Shown: positions 46,987-55,460 of the stretch, piece by piece
Layout: each line of letters begins with the position of its first letter
How positions within the stretch are numbered: position 1 is the first letter of the stretch
DNA from: Nonomuraea dietziae
GTDB taxonomy: Bacteria > Actinomycetota > Actinomycetes > Streptosporangiales > Streptosporangiaceae
Direction: 5' to 3'
Assembly: GCF_014195505.1 (NCBI RefSeq)
Contig: NZ_JACIBV010000001.1
Coordinates: 3,906,001 to 3,970,000, forward strand
DNA: 64,000 bases
The notes under the pieces: model-generated
Database searches by the model: none
What the model saw: only the letters and a program-made list of their open reading frames with translations
Told to the model about the DNA's origin: nothing
Position numbers and translations under genes: made by a program

Positions 46987-47940
46987 GTGACTCCATTCAC
47001 CCGTATCGGCCTCATCGGCGCCGGAAATGTCGCCGCGCGCCACGCTGACGTTCTCTCCGGCTTCTCCGACGTGACGATTGCTGGAATCGCCGACACCGAT
47101 CCCCACAAGGCCGAGGCTCTGGCCTCACGGCATGGCTCCCCCGCCTACGGCGACCATGCCGACCTCCTGGCTGCCGGCGGACTGGATGCGGTTTATGTAT
47201 GCGTCCCTCCTTTTGCGCACGGTACGCCAGAGCTTGACGCCCTGGAGTGCGATCTACCGATATTTGTGGAAAAACCGCTCTCCCTGGACCTCGCCACGGC
47301 CGAGAAGATAGCCGCGGAGATCAAGCGCAGGGGGTTGCCGTCGGCGGTCGGGCACCACTGGCGCTACCTCGACATCCTCGACCGAGCCCGCGAGCTGCTG
47401 GCCGACCGGCCGGTCCAGCTCGCGATGGGCTACTGGCTGGACAAGATCCCGCCGGTCCCCTGGTGGACCAACCCTGAGATGTCCGGCGGCCAGGTGCTCG
47501 AACAGGCCGTGCACGTACTCGACCTGGCAAGGGTCCTGGTCGGCGAGGTGACGATGGCGCACACCGTGCCCGCCGCCGAGACGGACGGGGAGATCGCCAA
47601 GGCGACCGCGGCGGTGCTGCGGTTCTCCAACGGGGCGGCGGGACTGCTCGCGGCCACCTGCCTGCTGCCGGGCAAGAACAGGATCGGGCTGGAGCTGTGC
47701 GCCGACGGAATCTCGCTGGATCTGAGCGAAACGCGTCTCGCGGCCGACGGGTCGAGCATCATGGAGGATCCTGGCCAGGCCAAGACGCGCGTGGACAGGG
47801 AGTTCGTCAACGCCGTCCAGGGCAGGGCGAGTGACGTGCGCGTGCCGTACGAGGAGGCGCTGCGCACCCACCGGCTGGCCCACGCGGTCGCGCGTTCGGC
47901 TGTGGAGGGAGGCCCCGTATGGATGACATCCGCACCCTGA
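46987..47940 (+). CDS. Gfo/Idh/MocA-family oxidoreductase
   Basis: A 317-residue NAD(P)-dependent sugar or cyclitol dehydrogenase. The Rossmann motif RIGLIGAGNVAARHADVL opens the protein, the family's EKPLSLDLATAEKIAAE holds the catalytic Lys, and GGQVLEQAVHVLDLARVLVG is the C-terminal sheet segment with the usual His. GTG start. Its end overlaps the following dehydrogenase gene by 22 bases. Such enzymes oxidise glucose-like sugars, inositols or sugar acids, or reduce dehydro-sugars; the substrate is unknown. Divergent from gpgS. Confidence 0.93.
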   Translation: MTPFTRIGLIGAGNVAARHADVLSGFSDVTIAGIADTDPHKAEALASRHGSPAYGDHADLLAAGGLDAVYVCVPPFAHGTPELDALECDLPIFVEKPLSLDLATAEKIAAEIKRRGLPSAVGHHWRYLDILDRARELLADRPVQLAMGYWLDKIPPVPWWTNPEMSGGQVLEQAVHVLDLARVLVGEVTMAHTVPAAETDGEIAKATAAVLRFSNGAAGLLAATCLLPGKNRIGLELCADGISLDLSETRLAADGSSIMEDPGQAKTRVDREFVNAVQGRASDVRVPYEEALRTHRLAHAVARSAVEGGPVWMTSAP

Positions 47941-49010
47941 GCATCGAGGCGCCCGGCGAGATCACCTTCGTCGAGGAGAAGAGCCCCACCCTCGAACCTG
48001 GGACGTTCAGGGTCGAGACCGTCTACAGCGGCGTCTCGGCGGGAACCGAGCTGACCTACGTGAAGGGCACCAACCCCTACCTCCACTCCTCGTGGGACTC
48101 AGCGCTCGGCCTGTTCACCGAGGGCGTGCCGTCCATGGAGTACCCGGTGCGCGGCATCGGCTACATGCAGGTCGGCATGGTCACCGAGACCAGGACCGCC
48201 GCCGTCCGTGAGGGGACACTGCTGGCGATGGCCTACGGTCACCGCACGGGCTACGTCGCCGACCCGCTCAAGGACCGCTTCGTCGAACTTCCCGACGACC
48301 TCGACCCGCTGCTCGGCATCTACGTCGCCCACATGGGCCCGATCTGCGCCAACGGCCTGCTGCACGCCGCCGCCGACCTGCACGGGCCCGCCGTCCACGG
48401 TCTGGGCGACGGGGTGCGGGGACGGCGCGTGGCGGTCACGGGCGCGGGCGTGGTCGGCCTGCTGACCGCCAGCTTCGCCCTCAGGCACGGCGCGGCGGAG
48501 GTCGTCGTCGTGGACGAGACCGCCGAAAGGCTCCGCATCGCCGAGGCGCTCGGCGCGAAGACCGTGCAGGAGGATCCGGCCGTCACGCTCAAGGAGCGCT
48601 GGCGCCACGCCCCAGGCGACCGCGGCGCGGACGTGGTGTTCCAGTGCAGGGGGCAGGCCCGCTACCTCGCTCTGGCGCTGAAGCTGCTCAGGCCCCAGGG
48701 CACGGTGATCGACCTGGCCTTCTACCCCAGCGGCGCAGACGAGGTGCGCCTGGGCGAGGAGTTCCACCACAACGGGCTGTCGATCAGGTGCGCCCAGATC
48801 GGCAGGGTGCCGCGCGGCCTCGCCCACGCGTGGGACAGGGAGCGGCTCTCTCACGAGACGATCGAGCTGCTCCACGATCGCCGGGACCTACGCCGGCACG
48901 TGGTCACCGACCTCGTGCGTTTCGACGACGCTCCCAAGCTCCTCGCCGACCTCGCGGAGGGACGAAGGCACGCCGTCCAGGCCGTGCTGGCACAGGAGGT
49001 CGAGGACTAG
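47919..49010 (+). CDS. Medium-chain dehydrogenase, sugar-cluster type, copy 1
   Basis: A 363-residue member of the medium-chain dehydrogenase/reductase superfamily. N-terminal GroES-like half: TVYSGVSAGTELTYVKGTNP; nucleotide-binding half: RVAVTGAGVVGLLTASFALR and VVVDETAERLRIAEALGA. The usual zinc-binding Cys residues of alcohol dehydrogenases are not obvious. It shares GVSAGTEL and GTNPYL with the dehydrogenase at 50986-52035, so the two are paralogues in one island. Its last 123 bases overlap, tail to tail, the convergent glycoside hydrolase gene; RFDDAPKLLADLAEGRRHAV is the normal family end, so the overlap is probably real. Confidence 0.91.
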   Translation: MDDIRTLSIEAPGEITFVEEKSPTLEPGTFRVETVYSGVSAGTELTYVKGTNPYLHSSWDSALGLFTEGVPSMEYPVRGIGYMQVGMVTETRTAAVREGTLLAMAYGHRTGYVADPLKDRFVELPDDLDPLLGIYVAHMGPICANGLLHAAADLHGPAVHGLGDGVRGRRVAVTGAGVVGLLTASFALRHGAAEVVVVDETAERLRIAEALGAKTVQEDPAVTLKERWRHAPGDRGADVVFQCRGQARYLALALKLLRPQGTVIDLAFYPSGADEVRLGEEFHHNGLSIRCAQIGRVPRGLAHAWDRERLSHETIELLHDRRDLRRHVVTDLVRFDDAPKLLADLAEGRRHAVQAVLAQEVED

Positions 49011-50207
49011 CGCGGCCGACCAGCTGAAGTCGCGGCAGCCGTGGCCTTCGAGGGTGAAGGGGTCGAAGTACTCCCTGAACCCCGAGGTCGTGACCGCCCT
49101 GACCATGCCGTCGGCCAGCAGCTCCGCGAGATCGGGCCTGCGGTGCCTCAGACCCTGCCAGACCAGCCAGGTGAGGTTGATCCAGCTGGGCCCGCGCCAG
49201 TAGCGGGCGGGGTCGAACTCGGCGGTGCCGGGGGCGAAGCTGGGCAGCAGCCCTCGCTTGATCTCGAAGCGGTCGAGCGCGGTGCCGATCAGCGCGTTGA
49301 CGATCTCGCGGGGCAGGTCGGGAAGGATCAGCGGCACGAGGCCCGCCGCGCTGCTGGAGCGCAGCAGGATGCCGCTGCCGGCGTCGCGACCGTGGAAGAG
49401 TCCGTCGTCGTAGAGGTGCTCGACCATCGCGGCGGTGATCCTGGCGGCCTCGGCGTGGTGCGGGGCGGGGTCGAGGCCGACAGCGGAGGCGATCTTCGCC
49501 AGGGCCGACTCGGCGGCGCCGTACGCGGCGTTGAACAGCGGGTCCTCCACCGCGAACGCGCCCGCCCTGCGGTAGCCGGTGTCGCGGTAGGCACGGGCGA
49601 GGGCGGTGTAGCGCTCGTAGTCGCGGTCGGTGGGCCGCTCGTCGGGGCTGACGTGGGCCAGGTCGCGGCGGCGCACGCCCATCGGGCCCGCGACGACCGC
49701 CGCGAGGGGGATGTCCCACGCGGGGCTGTTGTCCATGCCCGACTCCCACGGGTGCACGATCGACATCAGGCCCTCGGGCGACTGCCTCGCCGTACGGAGG
49801 AACTGCTGCTGGGCGACCAGGCGCGGGTAGATGCGGCGCAGGAAGGCAGGGTCCGGCTCGGCCAGGTGGACCTGCCATGCGGCCATGGCGTGCACGGGCG
49901 GCTGCACGATGCCGGAGGTCGCGCTGCCCGAGGGGGCGCGCGCCTCCCAGAACTCGGGTCCGGGGAAGTAGGCGCCCTCGGGCACATCGGGGTTGAAGAC
50001 GATGTGCGGCACCCTGCCGTCGCGCCACTGGGCGCCGAACAGCGACAGCAGCTCGATGCGGGCCCTGCGCGGCGACCATCGCGCGTTGCCGATCGCGATG
50101 AAGGCGGAGTCCCAGCTCCATTGGTGGGGGTAGAGCCGCCTGGACGGGACGGTGTAGCTACCGTCCCAGTTGGCGACCAGGACACGCACGGCTTCACGCG
50201 CGATCAT
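48888..50207 (-). CDS. GH63-like glycoside hydrolase, glucosylglycerate hydrolase type
   Basis: A 439-residue (alpha/alpha)6-barrel hydrolase. It has the core marks of small bacterial GH63-like enzymes: YPHQWSWDSAFIAIGNA at the N-terminus, GIVQPPVHAMAAW, VHPWESGMDNSPAWD (acidic residues 159 and 165), and near the end LEGHGCRDFSWSAALVLDLL with a conserved Glu. Length and motifs fit the actinobacterial glucosylglycerate hydrolase (GgH) and mannosylglycerate hydrolase (MgH); gpgS 4 kb away favours glucosylglycerate. No signal peptide, so it works in the cytoplasm. The ATG overlaps the isomerase stop. 123 bases at the end overlap the convergent dehydrogenase gene. Confidence 0.85.
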   Translation of the reverse strand: MIAREAVRVLVANWDGSYTVPSRRLYPHQWSWDSAFIAIGNARWSPRRARIELLSLFGAQWRDGRVPHIVFNPDVPEGAYFPGPEFWEARAPSGSATSGIVQPPVHAMAAWQVHLAEPDPAFLRRIYPRLVAQQQFLRTARQSPEGLMSIVHPWESGMDNSPAWDIPLAAVVAGPMGVRRRDLAHVSPDERPTDRDYERYTALARAYRDTGYRRAGAFAVEDPLFNAAYGAAESALAKIASAVGLDPAPHHAEAARITAAMVEHLYDDGLFHGRDAGSGILLRSSSAAGLVPLILPDLPREIVNALIGTALDRFEIKRGLLPSFAPGTAEFDPARYWRGPSWINLTWLVWQGLRHRRPDLAELLADGMVRAVTTSGFREYFDPFTLEGHGCRDFSWSAALVLDLLCQHGLDGVPSSLREVGEELGSVVETHEVGDHVPA

Positions 50208-50989
50208 ATGAACTTCCTGATGAAGGCCGCGGTCTGCGGCAGGACGATCTCGGGTTCACCGCGCAGCCGGCACTCGAGGGCGAGGTAGCCGTCGTAGCCG
50301 ATGGCGTCCAGGGTGGCCAGCTGCGCCGCCCAGTCCAGGTGGCCCGTCCCCGGCTGGTTGCGGTTGGACTCGCTGATCTGCATGTGCGCGAGGTACGGCC
50401 CGGCCTCCACCAGCGAGCGGCAGGGGTCGTCCTCCTCGATGTTCATGTGATAGGTGTCGCCGACGACCCTGATGGAGTCCATGGCGCAGTAGGACACCGC
50501 CTCGGCCAGGGTGTTGACCATGTGGTTCTCGTAGCGGTTGAGCGGCTCGAGCATGATCTTCACGCCGTTGCGCTGCGCGTGCTCGCCCAGCGTGCCGAGC
50601 GCCTCGGCCAGCACCTCGCGGTCGTCGTCGGGGCCGCGCGGCGGCTCGAACGGCGGCAGCCTGCGCGAGAACTGCCCCCATGAGGCAGGCGTCATCACGC
50701 CGATGCCGCCCAGCTCGGCGATCACCGTGAGCTGCGAGCGCAGCTGCTGGATGGCGTCCTTGCGCTTGGCGGGGTCGAAGTCACCGATGAAGTGCGGCAT
50801 GTCCACACAGACCGTCGGCATCACCACGCCGTCGGCCAGCGCGCGCTTGAGCTCGGTCAGCCTGCTGGCGAAGTGGAAGTCGCCCTTGCCACGCAGCTCG
50901 ATCGCGTCGAATCCCGCCTCGACCGCGAACGTGAACTTCTCCTGCAGCGTGCGCCCTGGCAGCAGCTGCTCCTGTACGGCGAGCTTCAT
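50204..50989 (-). CDS. TIM-barrel sugar phosphate isomerase/epimerase-like protein
   Basis: A 261-residue protein of the AP-endonuclease-2/xylose isomerase-like fold. VEAGFDAIELRGKGDFHF, GVKIMLEPLNRYENHMVN (metal-binding Glu), VVGDTYHMNIEEDDP (Asp and His) and LALECRLRGEPE supply the typical four-ligand metal site. Family members isomerise or epimerise keto sugars and inositol intermediates. It is coupled on both sides (ATGA) to the dehydrogenase upstream and the glycoside hydrolase downstream on the minus strand, so all three work in one pathway. Confidence 0.91.
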   Translation of the reverse strand: MKLAVQEQLLPGRTLQEKFTFAVEAGFDAIELRGKGDFHFASRLTELKRALADGVVMPTVCVDMPHFIGDFDPAKRKDAIQQLRSQLTVIAELGGIGVMTPASWGQFSRRLPPFEPPRGPDDDREVLAEALGTLGEHAQRNGVKIMLEPLNRYENHMVNTLAEAVSYCAMDSIRVVGDTYHMNIEEDDPCRSLVEAGPYLAHMQISESNRNQPGTGHLDWAAQLATLDAIGYDGYLALECRLRGEPEIVLPQTAAFIRKFI

Positions 50990-52035
50990 CCTGTTGTTTC
51001 CTCAAGGCTCCGGTCGAAGGCGAAGACGAGTTGCAGTACGTCCGCGGGGTGGCGATCGAGCAGGTCGAACGCCTCGGCCGCCGACTCGACGGGCATGACG
51101 TGGCTGATCAGGCGCTCGGCGTCGACCTCGCCCCGGTAGACGAGCTCCATGAACGTGCGCTGCAGCCGCTCGACGTCCCACCTGTGGGACATCCACGAGG
51201 CGACGCCGCCGATCTGCGAGGAGACGAGCTGCACCTGGTTGTGGTGGAACTCCTCTCCCAGCCGCAGCCCGACGCCCTCGCCCTGGTAGAAGCCGGCCGC
51301 GACGACCCTGCCGCCCTTGCGGACGGTCCTGATCGCCTCGTGGAGCCCCTGGTGGCTGCCGCTGAGCTCGATCGCGGTGTCGGCGCCCTCGATGCGTTTA
51401 CGGACGAACTCGGCCACCGAGCCCGCCCCCACGTCGAAGGCCTCGGCGGCGCCGAAGCGCTTGGCCAGCTCGAGGCGGGCGGGAAGGGCGTCGGCGGCGA
51501 CCACCCTGGCGCCGTTGAGCACGGCGAGCCTGGTGGCGAGCAGCCCGATCACGCCCTGCCCGAAGATCGCCACCTGGTCGCCGAGATGGATGTCGGCGGC
51601 GTGGACGGCGTTGAGCGCGATCGCGCCGACCCTGGCGAAGACGCCCGCCAGCGGGTCGACGCCCGGCGGGATCATGTGACCCACCAGCTTCTCCGCGGGC
51701 ACGATCGCCTCGTCGCGGTGGCCCCAGATGCCCCACACCAGCGACCCGACGGGCGGGTCGCTGACGTCGGGAGCGGCCTCGACGACCTCGCCGACTTCCT
51801 GGTAGCCCCATCCGCTCAGCGGATAGGTGTGGCTCTGACCCTCGACGAACAGGCGTCGCTCGGTGTCCCACTTGCGGTTGAGGTAGGGGTTGGTCCCCCT
51901 GTAGGCGGTCAGCTCCGTGCCCGCCGAGACGCCCGAGTAGAGGGTGCGAACCCGCACGGTGCCGGACGCCAGGTCGCCGGGCTCTTCCGCGCGCACGCGC
52001 ACGAGACCCGGCTCTTCGATAGTGATGACGTGCAT
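50986..52035 (-). CDS. Medium-chain zinc-type dehydrogenase, copy 2
   Basis: A 349-residue medium-chain dehydrogenase, paralogue of the gene at 47919-49010. Marks: VRTLYSGVSAGTELTAYRGT and NPYLNRKWDTERRLFVEG, then QVAIFGQGVIGLLATRLAVL for the cofactor domain. ATG 52035 is taken as start; GTG 52044 would add three residues, and neither has a well-spaced ribosome site. It leads a minus-strand operon of dehydrogenase, isomerase and hydrolase, divergent from the sugar importer; three palindromes lie in the shared promoter region. Confidence 0.91.
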   Translation of the reverse strand: MHVITIEEPGLVRVRAEEPGDLASGTVRVRTLYSGVSAGTELTAYRGTNPYLNRKWDTERRLFVEGQSHTYPLSGWGYQEVGEVVEAAPDVSDPPVGSLVWGIWGHRDEAIVPAEKLVGHMIPPGVDPLAGVFARVGAIALNAVHAADIHLGDQVAIFGQGVIGLLATRLAVLNGARVVAADALPARLELAKRFGAAEAFDVGAGSVAEFVRKRIEGADTAIELSGSHQGLHEAIRTVRKGGRVVAAGFYQGEGVGLRLGEEFHHNQVQLVSSQIGGVASWMSHRWDVERLQRTFMELVYRGEVDAERLISHVMPVESAAEAFDLLDRHPADVLQLVFAFDRSLEETTG

Positions 52036-52052
52036 TCCCCACACTTACGCTT

Positions 52053-52132
52053 TTTGATCAAACAAAAGGTAGCGATTTAGCGCATGTTGGCATGCGATAG
52101 TTGCGCCCGTAACACACTTAAGTCTACGACTT
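52053..52132. promoter_or_regulatory. Three palindromes in the divergent promoter of the sugar island
   Basis: TTTGATCAAA at 52053-52062, CGCATG-TTGG-CATGCG at 52081-52096, and AAGTC-TAC-GACTT at 52120-52132. All are perfect inverted repeats within 80 bases of unusually AT-rich DNA between the dehydrogenase (52035, minus) and the binding-protein gene (52324, plus). They differ in sequence, so more than one regulator may act. The ROK protein encoded at 55461 is the obvious local candidate. The rest of the gap, 52133-52310, ends in GGAGGA before the ATG. Confidence 0.65.
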
Positions 52133-52323
52133 TAGCTGGGCATTGCGTAAACAAAATTGCGCGCGTCTTCCGGAAAGCAACCTTTCCCATGATCCGCGAT
52201 ACGCGGGCTGACCAGGCAGATCACGCCATGCGGGTTTCTCAACGGATGCCCGAAATTGCCCTCTACGTTGCTTGCCCTGCTCAAGGGGTACGCCCAGGCA
52301 CATCACCCCTGGAGGAGCGTGCC

Positions 52324-53688
52324 ATGCCTCAGAAGGTAACCGCCGTCCTCTCCGCCGCGTTGCTGGCCATCACCGTGGCAGCGTGCGGTGGTGGGACGGA
52401 AGAGCGGAGCGCCGACGCGATCACCGTGTGGACCGAGGAGAACCTCGCCGACCGGATGGCCGTGCAGCAGCAGATCGTCGCCGACTTCACCAAGAAGACC
52501 GGGATCAAGGTCAACCTGGTCGGCGTCGCGGAGGACCAGTTCAGCCAGATCGTCACCTCGGCCGCCGCGGCGGGCAAACTGCCCGACGTCATCGGCGCGC
52601 TCCCCCTCGCGGCGGTGCGCGAGCTGGAGGCCAACGACCTGCTCGACACCGAGACCCCTGGCAAGATCGTCGACCAGCTCGGCCGAGACACCTTCTCCGC
52701 CAGGGCGCTGGAACTCGACAGCGCCTCGGGCAAGCTGCTGGCCGTCCCCAGCGACGGCTGGGCGCAGCTGATCCTCTACCGCAAGGACCTGTTCGAGAAG
52801 GCGGGCCTGGAACCGCCCGACACCTACGAGCGGCTGGAGGCGGCGGCCAAGAAGCTCAACACGGGCGGCGTGGCGGGCATCACGCTGGCCATCGCCCCCA
52901 AGGACTCCTTCACCGCGCAGAGCTTCGAGCACGTGGCGCTGGCCAACGGCTGCCAGCTGGTCGACAACGCGGGCAACGTCCCCCTGGACCAGCCGCCGTG
53001 CGTGCGGGCCTTCGACTTCTACTCGCGGCTGGCCTCGCAGTACTCCGTGAAGGGCAAGCAGGACGTCGACTCCACCAGGGCGACCTACTTCTCGGGCAAG
53101 GCGGCGATGACGATCTGGTCGTCGTTCATCCTCGACGAGATGGCGGGGCTGCGGAACGACGCCCTTCCCTCCTGCCCCGCGTGCAGGCAGGACAAGGAGT
53201 GGCTGGCCAAGAACACCGGCGTGGTCACCGCGTTGAAGGGCCCCGACGGCTCCGAGCCCGCGCAGTACGGCGAGATCGTCTCCTGGGCGGTCACCAGGGA
53301 CGCCAACACCTCCGGCGCGCAGCAGTTCGTCTCGTTCATGATGAACGAGGGCTACGAGCGGTGGATCGGGATGGCCCCCGAGGGCAAGTTCCCCACCCGC
53401 AAGGGCTTCGAGGACAAGTGGACGGCGCTGCCTGCCGGGGTCGACAGCAAGAAGCCGCTGTCGGAGGTCTACCCCGCCGAGATCCTCGACTCGCTGCGCA
53501 AGAGCCCCGACACCTTCGCCAGGTGGGGCATCCCGCAGGGCCAGGGCAAGCTGGTCGGCGCCACGATGGGCGAGCTGCCCGTGCCCAAGGCGCTCAGCGC
53601 GATCGTCGACGGCTCACTGACCCCGCAGGCCGCGGCCACCCAGGCCAAGTCCGACGTCGAGACGATCAAGCGTGGGATCAGGGAATGA
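52324..53688 (+). CDS. Sugar ABC transporter substrate-binding lipoprotein (island importer)
   Basis: A 454-residue family 1 binding lipoprotein: signal peptide, lipobox TVAAC (Cys21), GGGTEERS linker, then ITVWTEENLADRMAVQQQIV, the standard first lobe. ATG 52324 with GGAGGA 7 bases upstream; the reading frame's earlier start codons lie in the promoter region. Its TGA overlaps the permease ATG. First gene of the binding protein, permease, permease, ROK operon, divergent from the dehydrogenase-isomerase-hydrolase operon. A ligand that is a glycoside broken down by those enzymes is the natural inference. No ATPase gene is present. Confidence 0.93.
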   Translation: MPQKVTAVLSAALLAITVAACGGGTEERSADAITVWTEENLADRMAVQQQIVADFTKKTGIKVNLVGVAEDQFSQIVTSAAAAGKLPDVIGALPLAAVRELEANDLLDTETPGKIVDQLGRDTFSARALELDSASGKLLAVPSDGWAQLILYRKDLFEKAGLEPPDTYERLEAAAKKLNTGGVAGITLAIAPKDSFTAQSFEHVALANGCQLVDNAGNVPLDQPPCVRAFDFYSRLASQYSVKGKQDVDSTRATYFSGKAAMTIWSSFILDEMAGLRNDALPSCPACRQDKEWLAKNTGVVTALKGPDGSEPAQYGEIVSWAVTRDANTSGAQQFVSFMMNEGYERWIGMAPEGKFPTRKGFEDKWTALPAGVDSKKPLSEVYPAEILDSLRKSPDTFARWGIPQGQGKLVGATMGELPVPKALSAIVDGSLTPQAAATQAKSDVETIKRGIRE

Positions 53689-54632
53689 CCACCGCAGGCG
53701 GTGGACGACTCACACGCAGGGGAAGGACGCTTCAGCAACAGGAGGCGAGAGCGGGGCTGGTCCTCATCTCGCCCACACTGCTCATCACGCTGGTGGTCGT
53801 CGTCGCTCCCCTGCTGTGGGCGATCATGCTCGCCTTCCAGGACGCCCGGCTGATCAACATCCGCAGGACGGGCCTGTTCGGCAACTACACGCTGGAGAAC
53901 TTCTCCTACGTCATCTCCGAGCCCGGCTTCTGGTCCGCGCTCCTCAACACGCTCCTCTACACGATCGCGGGGACCGCGCTCTCGATCGTCATCGGCCTGG
54001 TCGCGGCGCTCGCGCTGCGGGGGGCCTTCAAGGGCCGCACGCTGGTGAGGGCCTCCATCCTGATCCCCTACGTCGCCCCTGTCGTGGCGGTCGCCTTCCT
54101 GTGGGAGGTGATGCTGAACCCCCAGTTCGGCATCGTCAACACCTGGCTGAGCGAGCCGATCGCCTTCCTCACCCAGGCCAGGGGCAGCTTCCTCGGCCTT
54201 CAGGTGCCGGTGGCGCTGCTCACGGTCATCGCCTTCGAGGCGTGGCGCTACTTCCCTTTCGCCTTCCTGTTCATCCTCGCCAGGCTCCAGGCGCTGCCCG
54301 GCGAGCTGGAGGAGGCGGCGGTGGTGGACGGCGCGACGCCCACCCAGCGCTTCCGCTACGTGATCATGCCGCAGCTCTGGCGGGTGGTCGCGCTGCTGGC
54401 GGTGCTGAGGTTCGTGTTCACCTTCACCAAGTTCGACGACGTCTACCTGCTCACGGGAGGCGGCGCCGGCACGGAGGTGGTCAGCGTGCGGGTCTACAAC
54501 TTCCTCACCGCGCGCGACGACATCGGCGCCTCGGCGGCGCAGGCGATCGTGCTGGCCGTGGTGCTGGTGGTGTTCCTGGCCGTCTACCTGAGGTTCTTCG
54601 CCGGAGGTGAGCGTGACCAGAGATCGCTTTGA
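53685..54632 (+). CDS. Sugar ABC transporter permease 1 (island importer)
   Basis: A 315-residue UgpA/MalF-type permease of ordinary length. A 25-residue basic lead, then VLISPTLLITLVVVVAPLLWA as the first helix; the EAA loop is LEEAAVVDGATPTQRFRYVIM. In contrast with the first permease at 2311, it has no insert. ATG 53685 overlaps the binding-protein stop; a long open frame upstream of this ATG only shadows the binding-protein gene. Its 3' end overlaps the next gene's start. Confidence 0.94.
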   Translation: MTTAGGGRLTRRGRTLQQQEARAGLVLISPTLLITLVVVVAPLLWAIMLAFQDARLINIRRTGLFGNYTLENFSYVISEPGFWSALLNTLLYTIAGTALSIVIGLVAALALRGAFKGRTLVRASILIPYVAPVVAVAFLWEVMLNPQFGIVNTWLSEPIAFLTQARGSFLGLQVPVALLTVIAFEAWRYFPFAFLFILARLQALPGELEEAAVVDGATPTQRFRYVIMPQLWRVVALLAVLRFVFTFTKFDDVYLLTGGGAGTEVVSVRVYNFLTARDDIGASAAQAIVLAVVLVVFLAVYLRFFAGGERDQRSL

Positions 54633-55458
54633 GCGGGCGCTGTTCAGGGTGCTCAGACCGCTGGTGATCGCGTTCCTGACGGTGATCACCGCGTTCCCCT
54701 TCCTCTACATGGTGATGTTGTCGGTCCGCGACATCCAGGAGCTGATCCTCGATCCTGGATCGCTGTGGCCGCAGAGCTTCACGCTGTCGACGTACGCGGA
54801 CGTGCTGGGCAGGCAGGGCTTCGTCACCTTCATGGGCAACAGCGCGATCGTCGCGGTCGCCTCGGTCCTGGTGACGCTGCTGATCTCGATCCCCGGCGCG
54901 TACGCGGTGGCCAGGCTGCGCTTCTTCGGCCGCCGTCAGGTGCACTTCCTGTTCCTGGCCGTCTACCTCTTCCCCGCGATCGTGCTGGCGATCCCGCTGT
55001 TCGTGCTGTTCACCATGCTCGGGCTGCGCGGGTCGCTGCCAGGGCTGATCCTGGTCTACATCGCCCAGACGGTGCCCGTGACGGTCTACATGCTGCGCAA
55101 CTACTTCGAGACCGTGCCGCAGAGCGTGGAGGAGGCGGCCGCCATCGACGGCTGCGGCCGGATGGAGACGATCTGGCGGGTGGTGCTGCCGCTGTCGAAG
55201 CCCGCGCTCATGGCCACGGGTCTCTACGCCTTCATGATCGCCTGGAACGAGTTCCTCTTCGCCCTGCTCTTCCTCGTGGAGCGCAGGGAGAGCTGGACCG
55301 TCTCGCTGGGCCTGTCGCAACTGGCGGGCAGTATCGAGATCCCGACGACCGTTCTCATGGCAGGATCGGTGGTTCTGACGCTCCCCATCGTCGTGGTGTT
55401 CTTCGCCAGTGAGCGATTGCTGACGGAGGGCCTCACGGCAGGCGCTGAGAAGGGCTAG
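54613..55458 (+). CDS. Sugar ABC transporter permease 2 (island importer)
   Basis: A 281-residue UgpE/MalG-type permease with six membrane helices (PLVIAFLTVITAFPFLYMVM is the first) and the EAA loop VEEAAAIDGCGRMETIWRVV. GTG 54613 is used because GGAGG lies 5 bases upstream; GTG 54607 is inside that ribosome site. It overlaps the previous gene by 20 bases, and the ROK gene follows 2 bases after its stop. Confidence 0.94.
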   Translation: MTRDRFERALFRVLRPLVIAFLTVITAFPFLYMVMLSVRDIQELILDPGSLWPQSFTLSTYADVLGRQGFVTFMGNSAIVAVASVLVTLLISIPGAYAVARLRFFGRRQVHFLFLAVYLFPAIVLAIPLFVLFTMLGLRGSLPGLILVYIAQTVPVTVYMLRNYFETVPQSVEEAAAIDGCGRMETIWRVVLPLSKPALMATGLYAFMIAWNEFLFALLFLVERRESWTVSLGLSQLAGSIEIPTTVLMAGSVVLTLPIVVVFFASERLLTEGLTAGAEKG

Positions 55459-55460
55459 AG

